Positions 1 through 7,339 are shown, numbered from the stretch's first letter. The stretch: 10,402 bases of DNA from an uncultured Prevotella sp. (GCA_905210845.1 CAJLYG010000106.1:1-10402), one strand, 5' to 3'. Numbers and translations: made by a program. The notes: generated from the letters alone by a model not told the origin.

Positions 1-24
1 TGCAAGCCCGATAAACACTGGGTT

Positions 25-39
25 TTGACAACCTGTCAA
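25..39. repeat. short perfect inverted repeat TTGACA-N3-TGTCAA
   Basis: Two 6-base arms separated by ACC form a perfect dyad, with a partial GGTT/AACC extension outside. It could be an operator or a small hairpin for a gene left of the window, but no adjacent gene or promoter is visible to tie it to. The rest of bases 1-202 contains no recognisable gene. Confidence 0.25.
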
Positions 40-105
40 CCTTTTCACAAAAAAACTATAGTATAAAGGAAATAATTAAGGCTTAACGCACATGTTTCCA
101 TGTTT

Positions 106-129
106 GGTTTTGCTCCGCGACAGCAAACC
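106..129. terminator. weak stem-loop downstream of the MFS gene
   Basis: GGTTTTGCT and AGCAAACC can form an 8-bp stem with one bulged T and a 7-base loop (CCGCGAC), about 75 bases past the stop codon of the minus-strand transporter gene. There is no T tract on either side, so it would be at best a weak or processing-type 3' end. It is the only stem of note found there. Confidence 0.2.
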
Positions 130-202
130 TTTCATCGATCCCATGGACCGTCAGGCAAGACACGAGAGCCTGTAGGGTTTCGCTTTCAGTGCTTTCTTCC
201 CT

Positions 203-1390
203 TCACTCTCCAATTCTGAGCTTTCCAGTCAAAAATGTCACGGTCAGGCTTACGAAAGCAAATGCTGCGCCTACGATGCAAACTCCGCTCCAGCCCATCA
301 TTGACCATCCAAGTCCGGAAAGGAAAGTTCCAAGGCTGCCGCCAATAAAGTAAAGGGTCATAAAGATTGTGTTGGCACGATTGCTTGCCTCCGGTATCTC
401 CGCGATACATCCTGTCTGGTTGCTCAATTGCTGGAACTGAGTGCCGATGTCAACGGTGATCAGTGCGATAATAAGACCGGCATAACCATTACCGAAGGCA
501 CATGCCACGCCCCAACCCATGATTTGTAGCAACGCGCCGAAAACACTGAACTTGGCGATTCCATATTTGGGTACGTACTTGCCTAAACCCGATGCTGCCA
601 TGGCTCCTGCCACTCCACATAATCCCAATACGCCAACCATGTCACTACCTGCATAAAAGGGTTTCCCTGCTACATGGAATGCCATGCACGACCATATCGA
701 AAGCATGGAACCGAAAGCAAGTCCACCACGAAGACTATTCAAGCGGATACGTGGGTGTGTACGGAATATCGTCCAAACGGAGTGCATGAGCTGTGGATAT
801 GTGCCCGTGAAGTTTCGCTTCATGGTGGGTAATATCCTTAATGAAACGAAACAGCAGATGACCATGAAGGCTGAGGCAATATAGTACATAGCCCGCCAGG
901 AGAGCCACTCGCCAATGAATCCACTGACAACACGGGCTGCAAGGATGCCCGTGAGCAAGCCTGATAGGACATAACCTATGTTCCGTGCCTTGTCCTTGGG
1001 CTGGGAAAACTGTCCTGCAACGGGCATAAACAGTTGCGGAATGACGGATGTCGCACCAAGGATGAGTGACACAGTCCAGATCAGATAGATATTGCTCGAC
1101 AATCCAATAACGAGTGACATGACAGCAGCGATCATCATGCAGACCAAGATGATACGCCTGCGACTGAACATATCTCCGGAAGGGATGATCAGCAGAAGGC
1201 CCAGTGCATAGCCAACTTGCGTAATGACGGTCATGAGATTTGCCGTGACCTGACTGATGCCAAGGTCGCGACTGATCATTTCAAGCAGTGGCTGGTTATA
1301 ATACAGATTCGACACGGTGACACCGGCAAGTATCGCCATTGCCAAGACAATGCTCTTGGGGATGCCCCCATTTTCCTTTAATTCTATCAT
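203..1390 (-). CDS. MFS transporter, DHA1-like efflux family
   Basis: A 395-residue polytopic inner-membrane protein with about 12 hydrophobic segments, the normal size for the major facilitator superfamily. The N-terminus has the signature NLYYNQPLL (residues 28-36), followed by TQVGYALGLLLIIPSGD and the loop 2-3 motif A as GDMFSRRR (72-79). The fifth-helix region (GLLTGILAARVVSG) resembles the antiporter motif C, which suggests proton-coupled export. These features match the DHA1 drug:H+ antiporters annotated in many bacteria as YgaY/YnfM-like, but the substrate cannot be read from sequence. It is the last gene of the minus-strand cluster, 92 bases after the ligase stop, and no TAnnTTTG element is visible in that gap, so it is probably co-transcribed. 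Whether it exports a product of that cluster or is an unrelated passenger is open. Start ATG at 1390 is the first in frame. Confidence 0.9.
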   Translation of the reverse strand: MIELKENGGIPKSIVLAMAILAGVTVSNLYYNQPLLEMISRDLGISQVTANLMTVITQVGYALGLLLIIPSGDMFSRRRIILVCMMIAAVMSLVIGLSSNIYLIWTVSLILGATSVIPQLFMPVAGQFSQPKDKARNIGYVLSGLLTGILAARVVSGFIGEWLSWRAMYYIASAFMVICCFVSLRILPTMKRNFTGTYPQLMHSVWTIFRTHPRIRLNSLRGGLAFGSMLSIWSCMAFHVAGKPFYAGSDMVGVLGLCGVAGAMAASGLGKYVPKYGIAKFSVFGALLQIMGWGVACAFGNGYAGLIIALITVDIGTQFQQLSNQTGCIAEIPEASNRANTIFMTLYFIGGSLGTFLSGLGWSMMGWSGVCIVGAAFAFVSLTVTFLTGKLRIGE

Positions 1391-1482
1391 TTGACAAAAA
1401 TCTCTCTACAGATGTTCCTAATACATTGCATTCGGGGTTCCATCGGTATCCCACGTACCATTTCTCGTTTTGTCGTCACCGC

Positions 1483-2811
1483 TCAACGGTAATATTTCCG
1501 GTCGGGCTTCCCATTGAAGGTCCGCTTCACCTTTTCTACTTGCTCATAGATGACCGGCACCTTGTAGGTCTCCAATTTCGTCCGGATCCACTGAGCCATG
1601 GCTCGTTTATCCAAGACCTTGCCGTCACGCATCACGACCAAGAGCTTAGGTACCGTACCCATGATGGGATGAAGGGCTGGCACACAGATACAATCTGCCA
1701 CTTCAGGTAAGGCAAGGACAACATCCTCCACTTCCGAAGGATCTACCTTCATTCCCCCGGTGTTGATGACATCATCCTCACGCCCCTTGATGTGCAGCAT
1801 CCCCTCTTCATCGATCTCGCCTAAGTCGTTGGTGTACAACGTCCCATCACGTAGCACTGCTGCTTGCTGGACCGGCATATCCACATATCCCGTCATCAAC
1901 GTATCCCCTTGGCAAGCGATCTTTCCTTCTTCCGTGATCAGGAACCGGGAATGCTTCATGGCATGACCCAAACAGGACTCCTTACACCTACCATCATTGA
2001 AATTATAAGTGGAGATAATGCCTGTTTCCGTAGAAGCATAGGTATTGAACAAGCGCGTATGGGGCAAGAGACGGCAAAATTCCAATTGGTCGCTCCGGGC
2101 AATGGGGGCAGCCCCGGTCTCGATAAAGTCGATTTTGTCTGCATAAGAAGCCAATCGCTTCTTGCCCAAGGCGATCAGAATCCGTATGTTAGCAGGCACA
2201 AGGAAGGTAGCCATCTTCGCGCAAGGATAGTCGAGCGCATGGAAGAAGGCGTTCAGGTCCTTCATTCCCTCCAACAGAGACAAGGTGGCACCGCAATACA
2301 CCACAGGAAAAATCTTAGAAAGGCAACCGATATGGTTCAGTGGACCACAGATGATGAAGACAATATCATGCGCGAATCCCTGTGCCCAAGTCAGGTTCTC
2401 TGCCTCAGCAAGGATTGTCCGATGGCTGATCATCACTCCTTTCGACTTGCCCGTCGTTCCTGTGGTATACAGGATATCCGCCACTTCCTTCGGGAAGGTC
2501 CTGTCCTTCAGTTCCTCACGCAAACCGGAGACCATGGCATCCGGCGCGGATGACTCCATGGGCACGGCAACTCCACCCGCGAGATGGATAGCGAAATAGT
2601 TGACAAGGAATTCGATATCTTGGGAAGCCCGAAAGACAACAGCATGATGATGACTCTCCCCTAAACGGTATTTCTCCTTCAACATGGTCGTCCGGTCAAG
2701 GACCTTTTCCCATAATTCCCCATAACTGAGCTCGATATCCTTGCAAACAACAGCAGTCTTATGGGGCCAGGTCTCAGCATTCCTTTTCAAATAATCCTCA
2801 AGCGTGTCCAT
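1483..2811 (-). CDS. AMP-forming acyl ligase (acyl-ACP / acyl-CoA synthetase-like)
   Basis: This is an ANL-superfamily adenylating enzyme that would activate a carboxylic acid as acyl-AMP and pass it to a thiol, here plausibly the carrier protein encoded next to it. Visible motifs, counted from the start used here: A3 phosphate loop YTTGTTGKSKG (115-125), A5 TYASTETG (257-264), A7 YTNDLGEIDEEG (326-337), hinge and A8 IKGREDDVINTGGMK (341-355), and the A10 lysine in FNGKPDRK (Lys435). All catalytic landmarks are intact. At 442 residues it is shorter than common fatty-acid ligases (about 500-560); the shortening lies mostly before A3. The frame is open further upstream, to an ATG at 2889, but that start would overlap the carrier-protein gene, and the family-like N-terminus begins MDTLEDYLKRN; I therefore chose the ATG at 2811, 20 bases after the ACP stop. 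Acyl chain specificity is unknown. Confidence 0.88.
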   Translation of the reverse strand: MDTLEDYLKRNAETWPHKTAVVCKDIELSYGELWEKVLDRTTMLKEKYRLGESHHHAVVFRASQDIEFLVNYFAIHLAGGVAVPMESSAPDAMVSGLREELKDRTFPKEVADILYTTGTTGKSKGVMISHRTILAEAENLTWAQGFAHDIVFIICGPLNHIGCLSKIFPVVYCGATLSLLEGMKDLNAFFHALDYPCAKMATFLVPANIRILIALGKKRLASYADKIDFIETGAAPIARSDQLEFCRLLPHTRLFNTYASTETGIISTYNFNDGRCKESCLGHAMKHSRFLITEEGKIACQGDTLMTGYVDMPVQQAAVLRDGTLYTNDLGEIDEEGMLHIKGREDDVINTGGMKVDPSEVEDVVLALPEVADCICVPALHPIMGTVPKLLVVMRDGKVLDKRAMAQWIRTKLETYKVPVIYEQVEKVKRTFNGKPDRKYYR

Positions 2812-2831
2812 CCTACGTAATGAAAAAAGTG

Positions 2832-3065
2832 TTATTCTTTCTCTGATAATTTCCGGTTGACCATGCTCACGATGCTGTCCAACGACCATAAGTTCTTGGG
2901 AGTGGCGTCTTCCGACTCCAAGTCGATGCCGTATTCCTTGGAAAGTAGCATGAGGATCGTCGTGATCCCCAAGGAATCCAGCTCTGGGAACAAAGGCACG
3001 GCATCCACATCTACCAATGGCAAGGCATCACTCAATATCTTTCGAATATTCTCTTTCTTATCCAT
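2832..3065 (-). CDS. acyl carrier protein (free-standing, specialised)
   Basis: A 77-residue acidic protein with the four-helix carrier pattern. Ser31 in the motif ELDSLGITT is the expected site of 4'-phosphopantetheine attachment; it is followed by the helix II region (TTILMLLSKEYGIDL) and by a C-terminal helix with the DSIVSMVNRKL pattern. Length fits free-standing ACPs. It is unlikely to be the main fatty-acid-synthesis ACP, because it sits between an acyltransferase (67 bases upstream) and an acyl ligase (20 bases downstream) rather than with fab genes, and its DSL context differs from the usual GADSLDTVE. Inference: it holds the acyl chain activated by the neighbouring ligase and presents it to the GNAT protein. 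A phosphopantetheinyl transferase is not in the window and would act in trans. Confidence 0.88.
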   Translation of the reverse strand: MDKKENIRKILSDALPLVDVDAVPLFPELDSLGITTILMLLSKEYGIDLESEDATPKNLWSLDSIVSMVNRKLSEKE

Positions 3066-3132
3066 TTGATTTCATTTTTAGCAATTTCTTTCCTGAACCA
3101 AGTCCTTTCTTGGAATGGCTATGAGGGAAAGG

Positions 3133-4269
3133 TCAGAGATCCTTCCCATAGCACCGGCGGCGTTTCTCGAAGGTTGGGTTCAACGTACGCCACTGGTTCA
3201 GTTCCTTTTCGTTATCCTCCAATTGTGGTCCTGTCTCTGCATATTTAAAATGATACCTGTTATAGACAGGAATCAGGTCGTCAAACATCAAGGCGTTCAC
3301 CCCTAAGCGTTGGTATTCCGGCTTGACAGCAATCAGCAACATCTCTACATGGTCTTCGTGTTTCCATTTCAGCGACTTCAGGAGATGGTACCATCCCCAG
3401 GGCAGCAGGCGTCCCTTGCTCTTCTGCAGAGCTCTGGCCATGCTTGACATGGTGACGGCGATGCCGATCAGATTGCCGTCCTTATCCACAATGCAAGGTG
3501 CCAGGTTCAGGTCGACTAACGTCAGGTATTTTTTGACGAAGGCATCCACCTGCCGATCGGAAAGCCTCGAGAAGCCAAACAGAGGTTGGTAAGCCTCGTT
3601 CAACAACTGGAACACCTTCCTGCCATAGCCTTCCTTCTCAATCTCCCGGGTAGTCATCTTATGCACCCGCCAGCCATAGCGTTTCTTCAGGAGTGCCGAG
3701 ACATGGGAGAACCGCTCAGGCACTTCTTCCGGCACATCCACGCGGATCTGGATCCAATCTGCGTCCTTTTGGAAGCCCAACTGCTCCATGTGCTTCGGAT
3801 AATAAGGGTAATTGTAGATCGTCACCTCAGACCCAACCTTGTCAAAGTCCTCTACCAACATGCCCTCCTTGTCAAAATCAGAAATACCCAATGGACCTTG
3901 TATGCGTGTCATGCCCTGTGCCCTGCCCCATTCTGCCACGGCATCCAACAAAGCACCTGACACTTCGATGTCATCAATAAAATCAATGTATCCAAAGCGC
4001 ACGTTCTTTACCTGCCACGTCTGGTTGGCAACGGGATTGATGATCCCGGCGATACGCCCGACTACCTCCCCGTTCTCGTTGACACAAATAAAGGGCTGAA
4101 TGGAAGAAAAATCCAAGCCAGGGTTCGACTTGGGATCAAAATACTCCCTGATCTCCGACTCCATATCGGGAACATAATAGGGACAATGCGCATACAACTG
4201 TTCCGAGAAGCGGATGAACTGCGTCATCTCTTGTCCTGTTTCGACCTTTTTGACTTTATATTTGCTCAT
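3133..4269 (-). CDS. GNAT-superfamily N-acyltransferase (possible lipid N-acyltransferase)
   Basis: A 378-residue cytoplasmic protein with no signal peptide or membrane segment. Its C-terminal half has the GNAT acyl-donor pattern: a beta-strand MLLIAVKPEY followed by QRLGVNA (320-326), the Q/R-x-x-G-x-A pyrophosphate-binding motif. The N-terminal half looks like a second degenerate GNAT unit (FICVNENGEVVGRIAGI, 60-76). Its most conserved-looking block is GPLGISDFDKEGMLVEDFD (125-143) followed by YNYPYY (152-157); the C-terminus has QLEDNEKELNQW. Proteins of about this size with these blocks form a family usually annotated only as GNAT or hypothetical. From memory, the Caulobacter ceramide synthase bCerS has a comparable GNAT architecture and a similar LEDN-type C-terminus. 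It is the first gene of the cluster, 28-30 bases after the inferred transcription start. Acyl transfer to an amine is the family expectation; substrates are not known. Confidence 0.8.
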   Translation of the reverse strand: MSKYKVKKVETGQEMTQFIRFSEQLYAHCPYYVPDMESEIREYFDPKSNPGLDFSSIQPFICVNENGEVVGRIAGIINPVANQTWQVKNVRFGYIDFIDDIEVSGALLDAVAEWGRAQGMTRIQGPLGISDFDKEGMLVEDFDKVGSEVTIYNYPYYPKHMEQLGFQKDADWIQIRVDVPEEVPERFSHVSALLKKRYGWRVHKMTTREIEKEGYGRKVFQLLNEAYQPLFGFSRLSDRQVDAFVKKYLTLVDLNLAPCIVDKDGNLIGIAVTMSSMARALQKSKGRLLPWGWYHLLKSLKWKHEDHVEMLLIAVKPEYQRLGVNALMFDDLIPVYNRYHFKYAETGPQLEDNEKELNQWRTLNPTFEKRRRCYGKDL

Positions 4270-4302
4270 TGAAAGATTAACACATTCTTAGGAATCAGAT
4301 CA

Positions 4303-4333
4303 CAAAGATACGACAAATGGAACGAAATACAAA
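4303..4333 (-). promoter_or_regulatory. Bacteroidetes-type promoter of the acyltransferase-ACP-ligase-MFS unit
   Basis: On the minus strand, TTTG (4330-4333) is followed by exactly 19 bases and then TATCTTTG (4303-4310), a full match to the Bacteroidetes primary sigma factor consensus TTTG / TAnnTTTG. Transcription would start near 4297, giving a leader of roughly 28 bases before the ATG at 4269. No comparable element was seen in the three downstream intergenic gaps, which supports a four-gene operon. Confidence 0.75.
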
Positions 4334-4459
4334 ATAAATGCCCAAGATTTTGCTTTCAAGTCTGGCAACCACATCCTCCATGATCCCTCCATCAAGGACA
4401 CGTGCAAGGATTTTTGGTTACTTTTTCGGTTTTCCCATACAACCTATCTCAATTTTTTA

Positions 4460-4467
4460 TAATTTTG
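4460..4467 (+). promoter_or_regulatory. -7 promoter element for the family 3 glycoside hydrolase gene
   Basis: TAATTTTG matches TAnnTTTG. No TTTG lies at the expected distance upstream (only T-rich sequence), so the -33 half is weak and an activator could be needed. Transcription would begin near 4474, leaving a leader of about 75 bases before the ATG at 4550. Confidence 0.45.
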
Positions 4468-4471
4468 TGTC

Positions 4472-4490
4472 GGAGATCCTACCGGTCTCC
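4472..4490 (+). other. stem-loop at the 5' end of the glycoside hydrolase leader
   Basis: GGAGATC and GGTCTCC pair over 7 bp (one G-T wobble) around the 5-base loop CTACC. If the -7 box at 4460-4467 is used, this hairpin falls almost exactly at the transcript's 5' end, where it could protect the mRNA. There is no T tract, so it is not a terminator. Confidence 0.35.
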
Positions 4491-4549
4491 CATGAAAGGA
4501 CGCTATCTATGGTAATCGCAAATAAAATCAGACATACTAACATAATGAT

Positions 4550-7021
4550 ATGATGAAAAGACATAACGTGATGAAGGTAGCTGCCATGGGCATGCTACTA
4601 TTCTTCTCCATGGCAGAAGCCGGGGCGCAAGTCGTGATCACCCCAGCCATGGAGCAAAAGGCGAAAAAACTTTGCAGGAAGATGACCCTCGAAGAAAAGA
4701 TTGACTATCTTGGAGGCGACAAAGACGGATTCTCGATCCGTGCGATTCCTCGTTTGGGAATCCCTCAGGTGAAGATGGCAGATGGTCCGCAAGGGATGAG
4801 GAACAACGTGAAAAGTACCTTATATCCCTGTGGTATACTTTCTGCTGCCTCCTGGAACAGGGACCTTGTCCACCGCTTGGGCAACTGTTTGGGAGAGGAT
4901 TTCCATGCTTATGGCATCGGGTTTCTATTAGGTCCCGGGGTGAACATCTACCGTGCGCCCATGAATGGACGGAACTTTGAGTACTTCGGTGAGGATCCCT
5001 ATCTAGCCAGTGAGACTGCCGTACAGTATATCCTTGGCGTCCAGGAAAAAGGAACGATTGCCACGATCAAGCACTTTGCACTAAACAATGAGGAATGGGA
5101 CCGGCATCAAGTCAGTTCGGATGCAGATGAGCGGACCATGGAAGAGATTTACTTTCCTACCTTCAGAAAGGCTGTGGAGAAAGCTGGAGTAGGTGCAGTG
5201 ATGAACAGCTACAACTTGGTGAATGGCATCCACGCTGCAGAAAACCCTTGGCTATTAAAGACCAAGCTACGCAATGAATGGGGATTCAAGGGTATTGTGA
5301 TGAGTGACTGGGGATCCACCTATACAGGGTTCAACAGTGCGATGAACGGTCTTGACCTGGAAATGCCGCATGGCGATTTCATGAACCAAAAGACTTTGAT
5401 TCCCCTTGTGCGGTCTGGCGTCCTCCCAGAATCCGTCATTGACGAACACGTCCAGCACATCCTGCAAACGCTGATGGCTTTCCACCTCCTTGACAAGCCC
5501 CTTCCGGTTACCCATCCCAAGGACCAGGACCTAAAGGAGTCTCGGCAAACGGCCTTGGACATGGCACGCGAGGGAATCGTCCTGCTGAAAAACCAAGGAC
5601 AGATGCTGCCGTTGAAAGGATCCATAGCCGTGATCGGACCTAATGCGAACAGGCTGGTCAAAGGAGGGGGCAGTGGACAGGTGACTCCTTTCCGTGCGGT
5701 CACGCTCTGGCAAGGCTTGCATGCTGCCACCTCAAAGGCAAAGTTGATCGAAGAAGGACAGTGGCTCGACAACCTCTCCATCCCCTTCCAAGCGGAATAC
5801 TTTAACAACAAGCAGATGGAAGGAACACCGGTGCTGGCACGCGAAGAGAAGGAGATCAACCACGACTGGGGTGAGAACGCACCGGCAGAGGGCATCAACA
5901 AAGACAGGTTTTCTGCCCGTTGGAAAGCGACCTATACGCCCGATCACGACATGAAAGTGCTTATCACCGCACGCGGGGACGATGGATTCCGACTAAGCAT
6001 CAATGGAAAGAAGCTCTTGGACAAATGGTACCAGCATGAGACGCTCACCACAACGGTTGCCTATACATTTGAGAAAGGAAAGTCCTATCAGATCGACTTC
6101 CAATACTACGAAGAAGGAGGGAGCGCGGAAGTGGGACTCAAGATAGCGTCCTGCAACACCCATCAATTAGAAGGACTGCTGAAAAAGTTCGACAATGTCA
6201 TCGTCGCTGCGGGATTCGATGCCAACACGGAAGGAGAAGGTCACGACCGCCCGTTCTGCTTAGACGAAGTGCAGACCACCCTGATCGATGCTGCCGCAGC
6301 TGTCAACGACCATGTTGCGGTGGTCATCAATAGTGGTGGCGGCGTGGAAATGCAATCTTGGATCGACAAGGTCAAGGCTGTGGTCATGGCATGGTATCCC
6401 GGTCAGGAAGGAGGAACGGCATTGGCTGACATCCTCACCGGGAAGATCGCGCCCTCTGGAAAGTTACCTATCAGCATAGAAGCGCGCTGGGAAGACAATC
6501 CTGACCATGGCAGCTATTACGAAAATGAGACGACTAAGAAGCGTGTGCTCTATACGGAAGGCATCTTCACAGGATACAGAGGATATGACAGGAACGCCAC
6601 CAAGCCTTTGTTCCCGTTTGGGTTCGGACTCAGTTATACGACCTTTGCTTACAGCAACATCAAGGTCCAACAAGACGGAAAGGGCAACATGGTGGTCAGC
6701 TTTGACATCAAAAATACCGGAAAGAGAGACGCTTCAGAGGTGGCCCAGGTCTATGTACATGAGCAGGACAGTCCTGTCCCTCGTCCTCAGAAAGAGCTGA
6801 AAGAATACCGCAAGGTCTTCATCAAGCGTGGGGCTACACAGCACGTAGACATTCCCCTCACCCGCGAGGCATTCCAGTACTATGATGTCAACCGACATCA
6901 GTTCACGGTTGCACCCGGAGCCTTTGACATCTTAGTTGGCGGTTCGTCATGCCTCTCAAGGCGACCGTTCGCTATCAGTAAAGCTATCTTTTGCTGCAAA
7001 GCATGGGCCCGGACTTCATGA
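4550..7021 (+). CDS. glycoside hydrolase family 3 with PA14 domain (beta-glucosidase-like), C-terminus probably frameshifted
   Basis: A secreted exo-acting beta-glycosidase. An N-terminal signal peptide (hydrophobic AAMGMLLFFSMAEAGA, cleavage near residue 26) sends it to the periplasm or surface. The (alpha/beta) barrel follows, with GPGVN (128-132), NFEYFGEDP, KHF (174-176) and the nucleophile Asp253 in GIVMSDWGS. The second domain starts near IVLLKNQGQMLPL (about 342) and is interrupted by a PA14 domain (about 413-534), as in yeast and bacterial beta-glucosidases of this type. The acid/base candidate is in the TEGEGHDR segment (Glu561 or Glu563). A fibronectin III-like domain ends the protein (about 705 on). 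At 823 residues length is normal. The last 23 residues (Leu-Ser-Arg-Arg onward) do not look like the family, whereas another frame continues PLKATVRYQ-stop, so a small deletion near 6950 is likely. Substrate (glucoside or xyloside) is undetermined. ATG 4553 is an alternative start. Confidence 0.92.
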   Translation: MMKRHNVMKVAAMGMLLFFSMAEAGAQVVITPAMEQKAKKLCRKMTLEEKIDYLGGDKDGFSIRAIPRLGIPQVKMADGPQGMRNNVKSTLYPCGILSAASWNRDLVHRLGNCLGEDFHAYGIGFLLGPGVNIYRAPMNGRNFEYFGEDPYLASETAVQYILGVQEKGTIATIKHFALNNEEWDRHQVSSDADERTMEEIYFPTFRKAVEKAGVGAVMNSYNLVNGIHAAENPWLLKTKLRNEWGFKGIVMSDWGSTYTGFNSAMNGLDLEMPHGDFMNQKTLIPLVRSGVLPESVIDEHVQHILQTLMAFHLLDKPLPVTHPKDQDLKESRQTALDMAREGIVLLKNQGQMLPLKGSIAVIGPNANRLVKGGGSGQVTPFRAVTLWQGLHAATSKAKLIEEGQWLDNLSIPFQAEYFNNKQMEGTPVLAREEKEINHDWGENAPAEGINKDRFSARWKATYTPDHDMKVLITARGDDGFRLSINGKKLLDKWYQHETLTTTVAYTFEKGKSYQIDFQYYEEGGSAEVGLKIASCNTHQLEGLLKKFDNVIVAAGFDANTEGEGHDRPFCLDEVQTTLIDAAAAVNDHVAVVINSGGGVEMQSWIDKVKAVVMAWYPGQEGGTALADILTGKIAPSGKLPISIEARWEDNPDHGSYYENETTKKRVLYTEGIFTGYRGYDRNATKPLFPFGFGLSYTTFAYSNIKVQQDGKGNMVVSFDIKNTGKRDASEVAQVYVHEQDSPVPRPQKELKEYRKVFIKRGATQHVDIPLTREAFQYYDVNRHQFTVAPGAFDILVGGSSCLSRRPFAISKAIFCCKAWARTS
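6950..6981 (+). other. displaced genuine C-terminus of the GH3 gene
   Basis: From 6952 a different plus-strand frame reads PLKATVRYQ and stops at TAA 6979-6981. This is the kind of short strand that closes the last beta-sandwich of GH3 enzymes after the ILVGGSS segment. In the long frame the same bases give an arginine- and cysteine-rich tail. Joining the two needs the loss of one base (or seven) at about 6950-6952. No homopolymer is present that would suggest slippage. Confidence 0.6.
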
Positions 7022-7038
7022 AAGAAATCCGGGCCCAT
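7003..7038. terminator. 11-bp perfect hairpin between converging genes
   Basis: ATGGGCCCGGA (7003-7013) and TCCGGGCCCAT (7028-7038) are perfect complements around a 14-base loop. It sits just past the TAA at 6979-6981 and between the converging GH3 and winged-helix genes, so it can stop or protect both transcripts. It lacks a T tract on either strand. It overlaps the last codons of the long GH3 frame (stop at 7019-7021), further evidence that this frame's tail is not native. Confidence 0.65.
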
Positions 7039-7085
7039 TCAGTTCAGTATCTTCTTCCCAAGGAAAAAGGGATCAACAGTGGTCT

Positions 7086-7301
7086 TTAAAAGAAAGGACA
7101 AAGCGGAACCATGACATGACTTTTAGCCTCGTCTATCACGATCTTATTCTCTCTCGCAAGCCAACCCAAGGAAAGGGTGAAGTCCCAGTCTGACAATTCC
7201 AGGCTATCCTGTACTTGTTGGAAGGAGCATGCCCCGTTCGGCGACGACTCCAGATATCTCCAGATACGTCCAGCATTTGTGCCAATTTTCTCTTTATTCA
7301 T
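7086..7301 (-). CDS. small winged helix-turn-helix protein (DUF2582-like)
   Basis: A 71-residue protein beginning MNKEKIGTNAGRIWRYL and containing LSDWDFTLSLGWLARENKIVID (about 36-57). These are the hallmarks of the small winged-helix family annotated as DUF2582 in Bacteroidales: an N-terminal helix, a helix-turn-helix pair and a short beta wing. The fold suggests nucleic acid binding, but no regulatory target is known to me and nothing here points to one. It is monocistronic, converges on the GH3 gene and has its own promoter 40 bases upstream. Length is as expected for the family, though the last residues (VMVPLCPFF) look less typical. The start is the only ATG that gives the family N-terminus. 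Confidence 0.8.
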   Translation of the reverse strand: MNKEKIGTNAGRIWRYLESSPNGACSFQQVQDSLELSDWDFTLSLGWLARENKIVIDEAKSHVMVPLCPFF

Positions 7302-7339
7302 AGCTCAGCGTTTAAAATAATTATTGATTTCCGACGCTA

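Noticed and set aside
83..202. In-frame open stretch of 39 codons after the MFS stop codon, suggesting read-through or a lost C-terminus
   Set aside because: The transporter already has its usual length at the TGA, 39 open codons are expected by chance fairly often, and the added peptide has no recognisable motif.
1864..2553. 229-codon plus-strand frame opposite the ligase
   Set aside because: It is antisense to a gene with complete adenylation motifs, has no domain-like features and no promoter.
2812..2889. Longer N-terminus of the acyl ligase starting at 2889
   Set aside because: It would overlap the ACP gene by 58 bases and adds 26 residues unlike ligase N-termini; the ATG at 2811 gives a normal start and tight gene spacing.
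4492..4515. Seven-residue upstream peptide (MKGRYLW) in the GH3 leader
   Set aside because: No conservation, codon bias or attenuator-like terminator supports it; short ORFs of this size arise by chance.
4338..4553. 71-codon plus-strand frame in the acyltransferase/GH3 intergenic region
   Set aside because: It overlaps both the divergent promoter region and the GH3 start, and has low-complexity composition with no family resemblance.
5320..5901. 193-codon minus-strand frame opposite the GH3 gene
   Set aside because: Shadow of the glycosidase coding sequence; Ser/Cys/Pro-rich composition typical of antisense frames.
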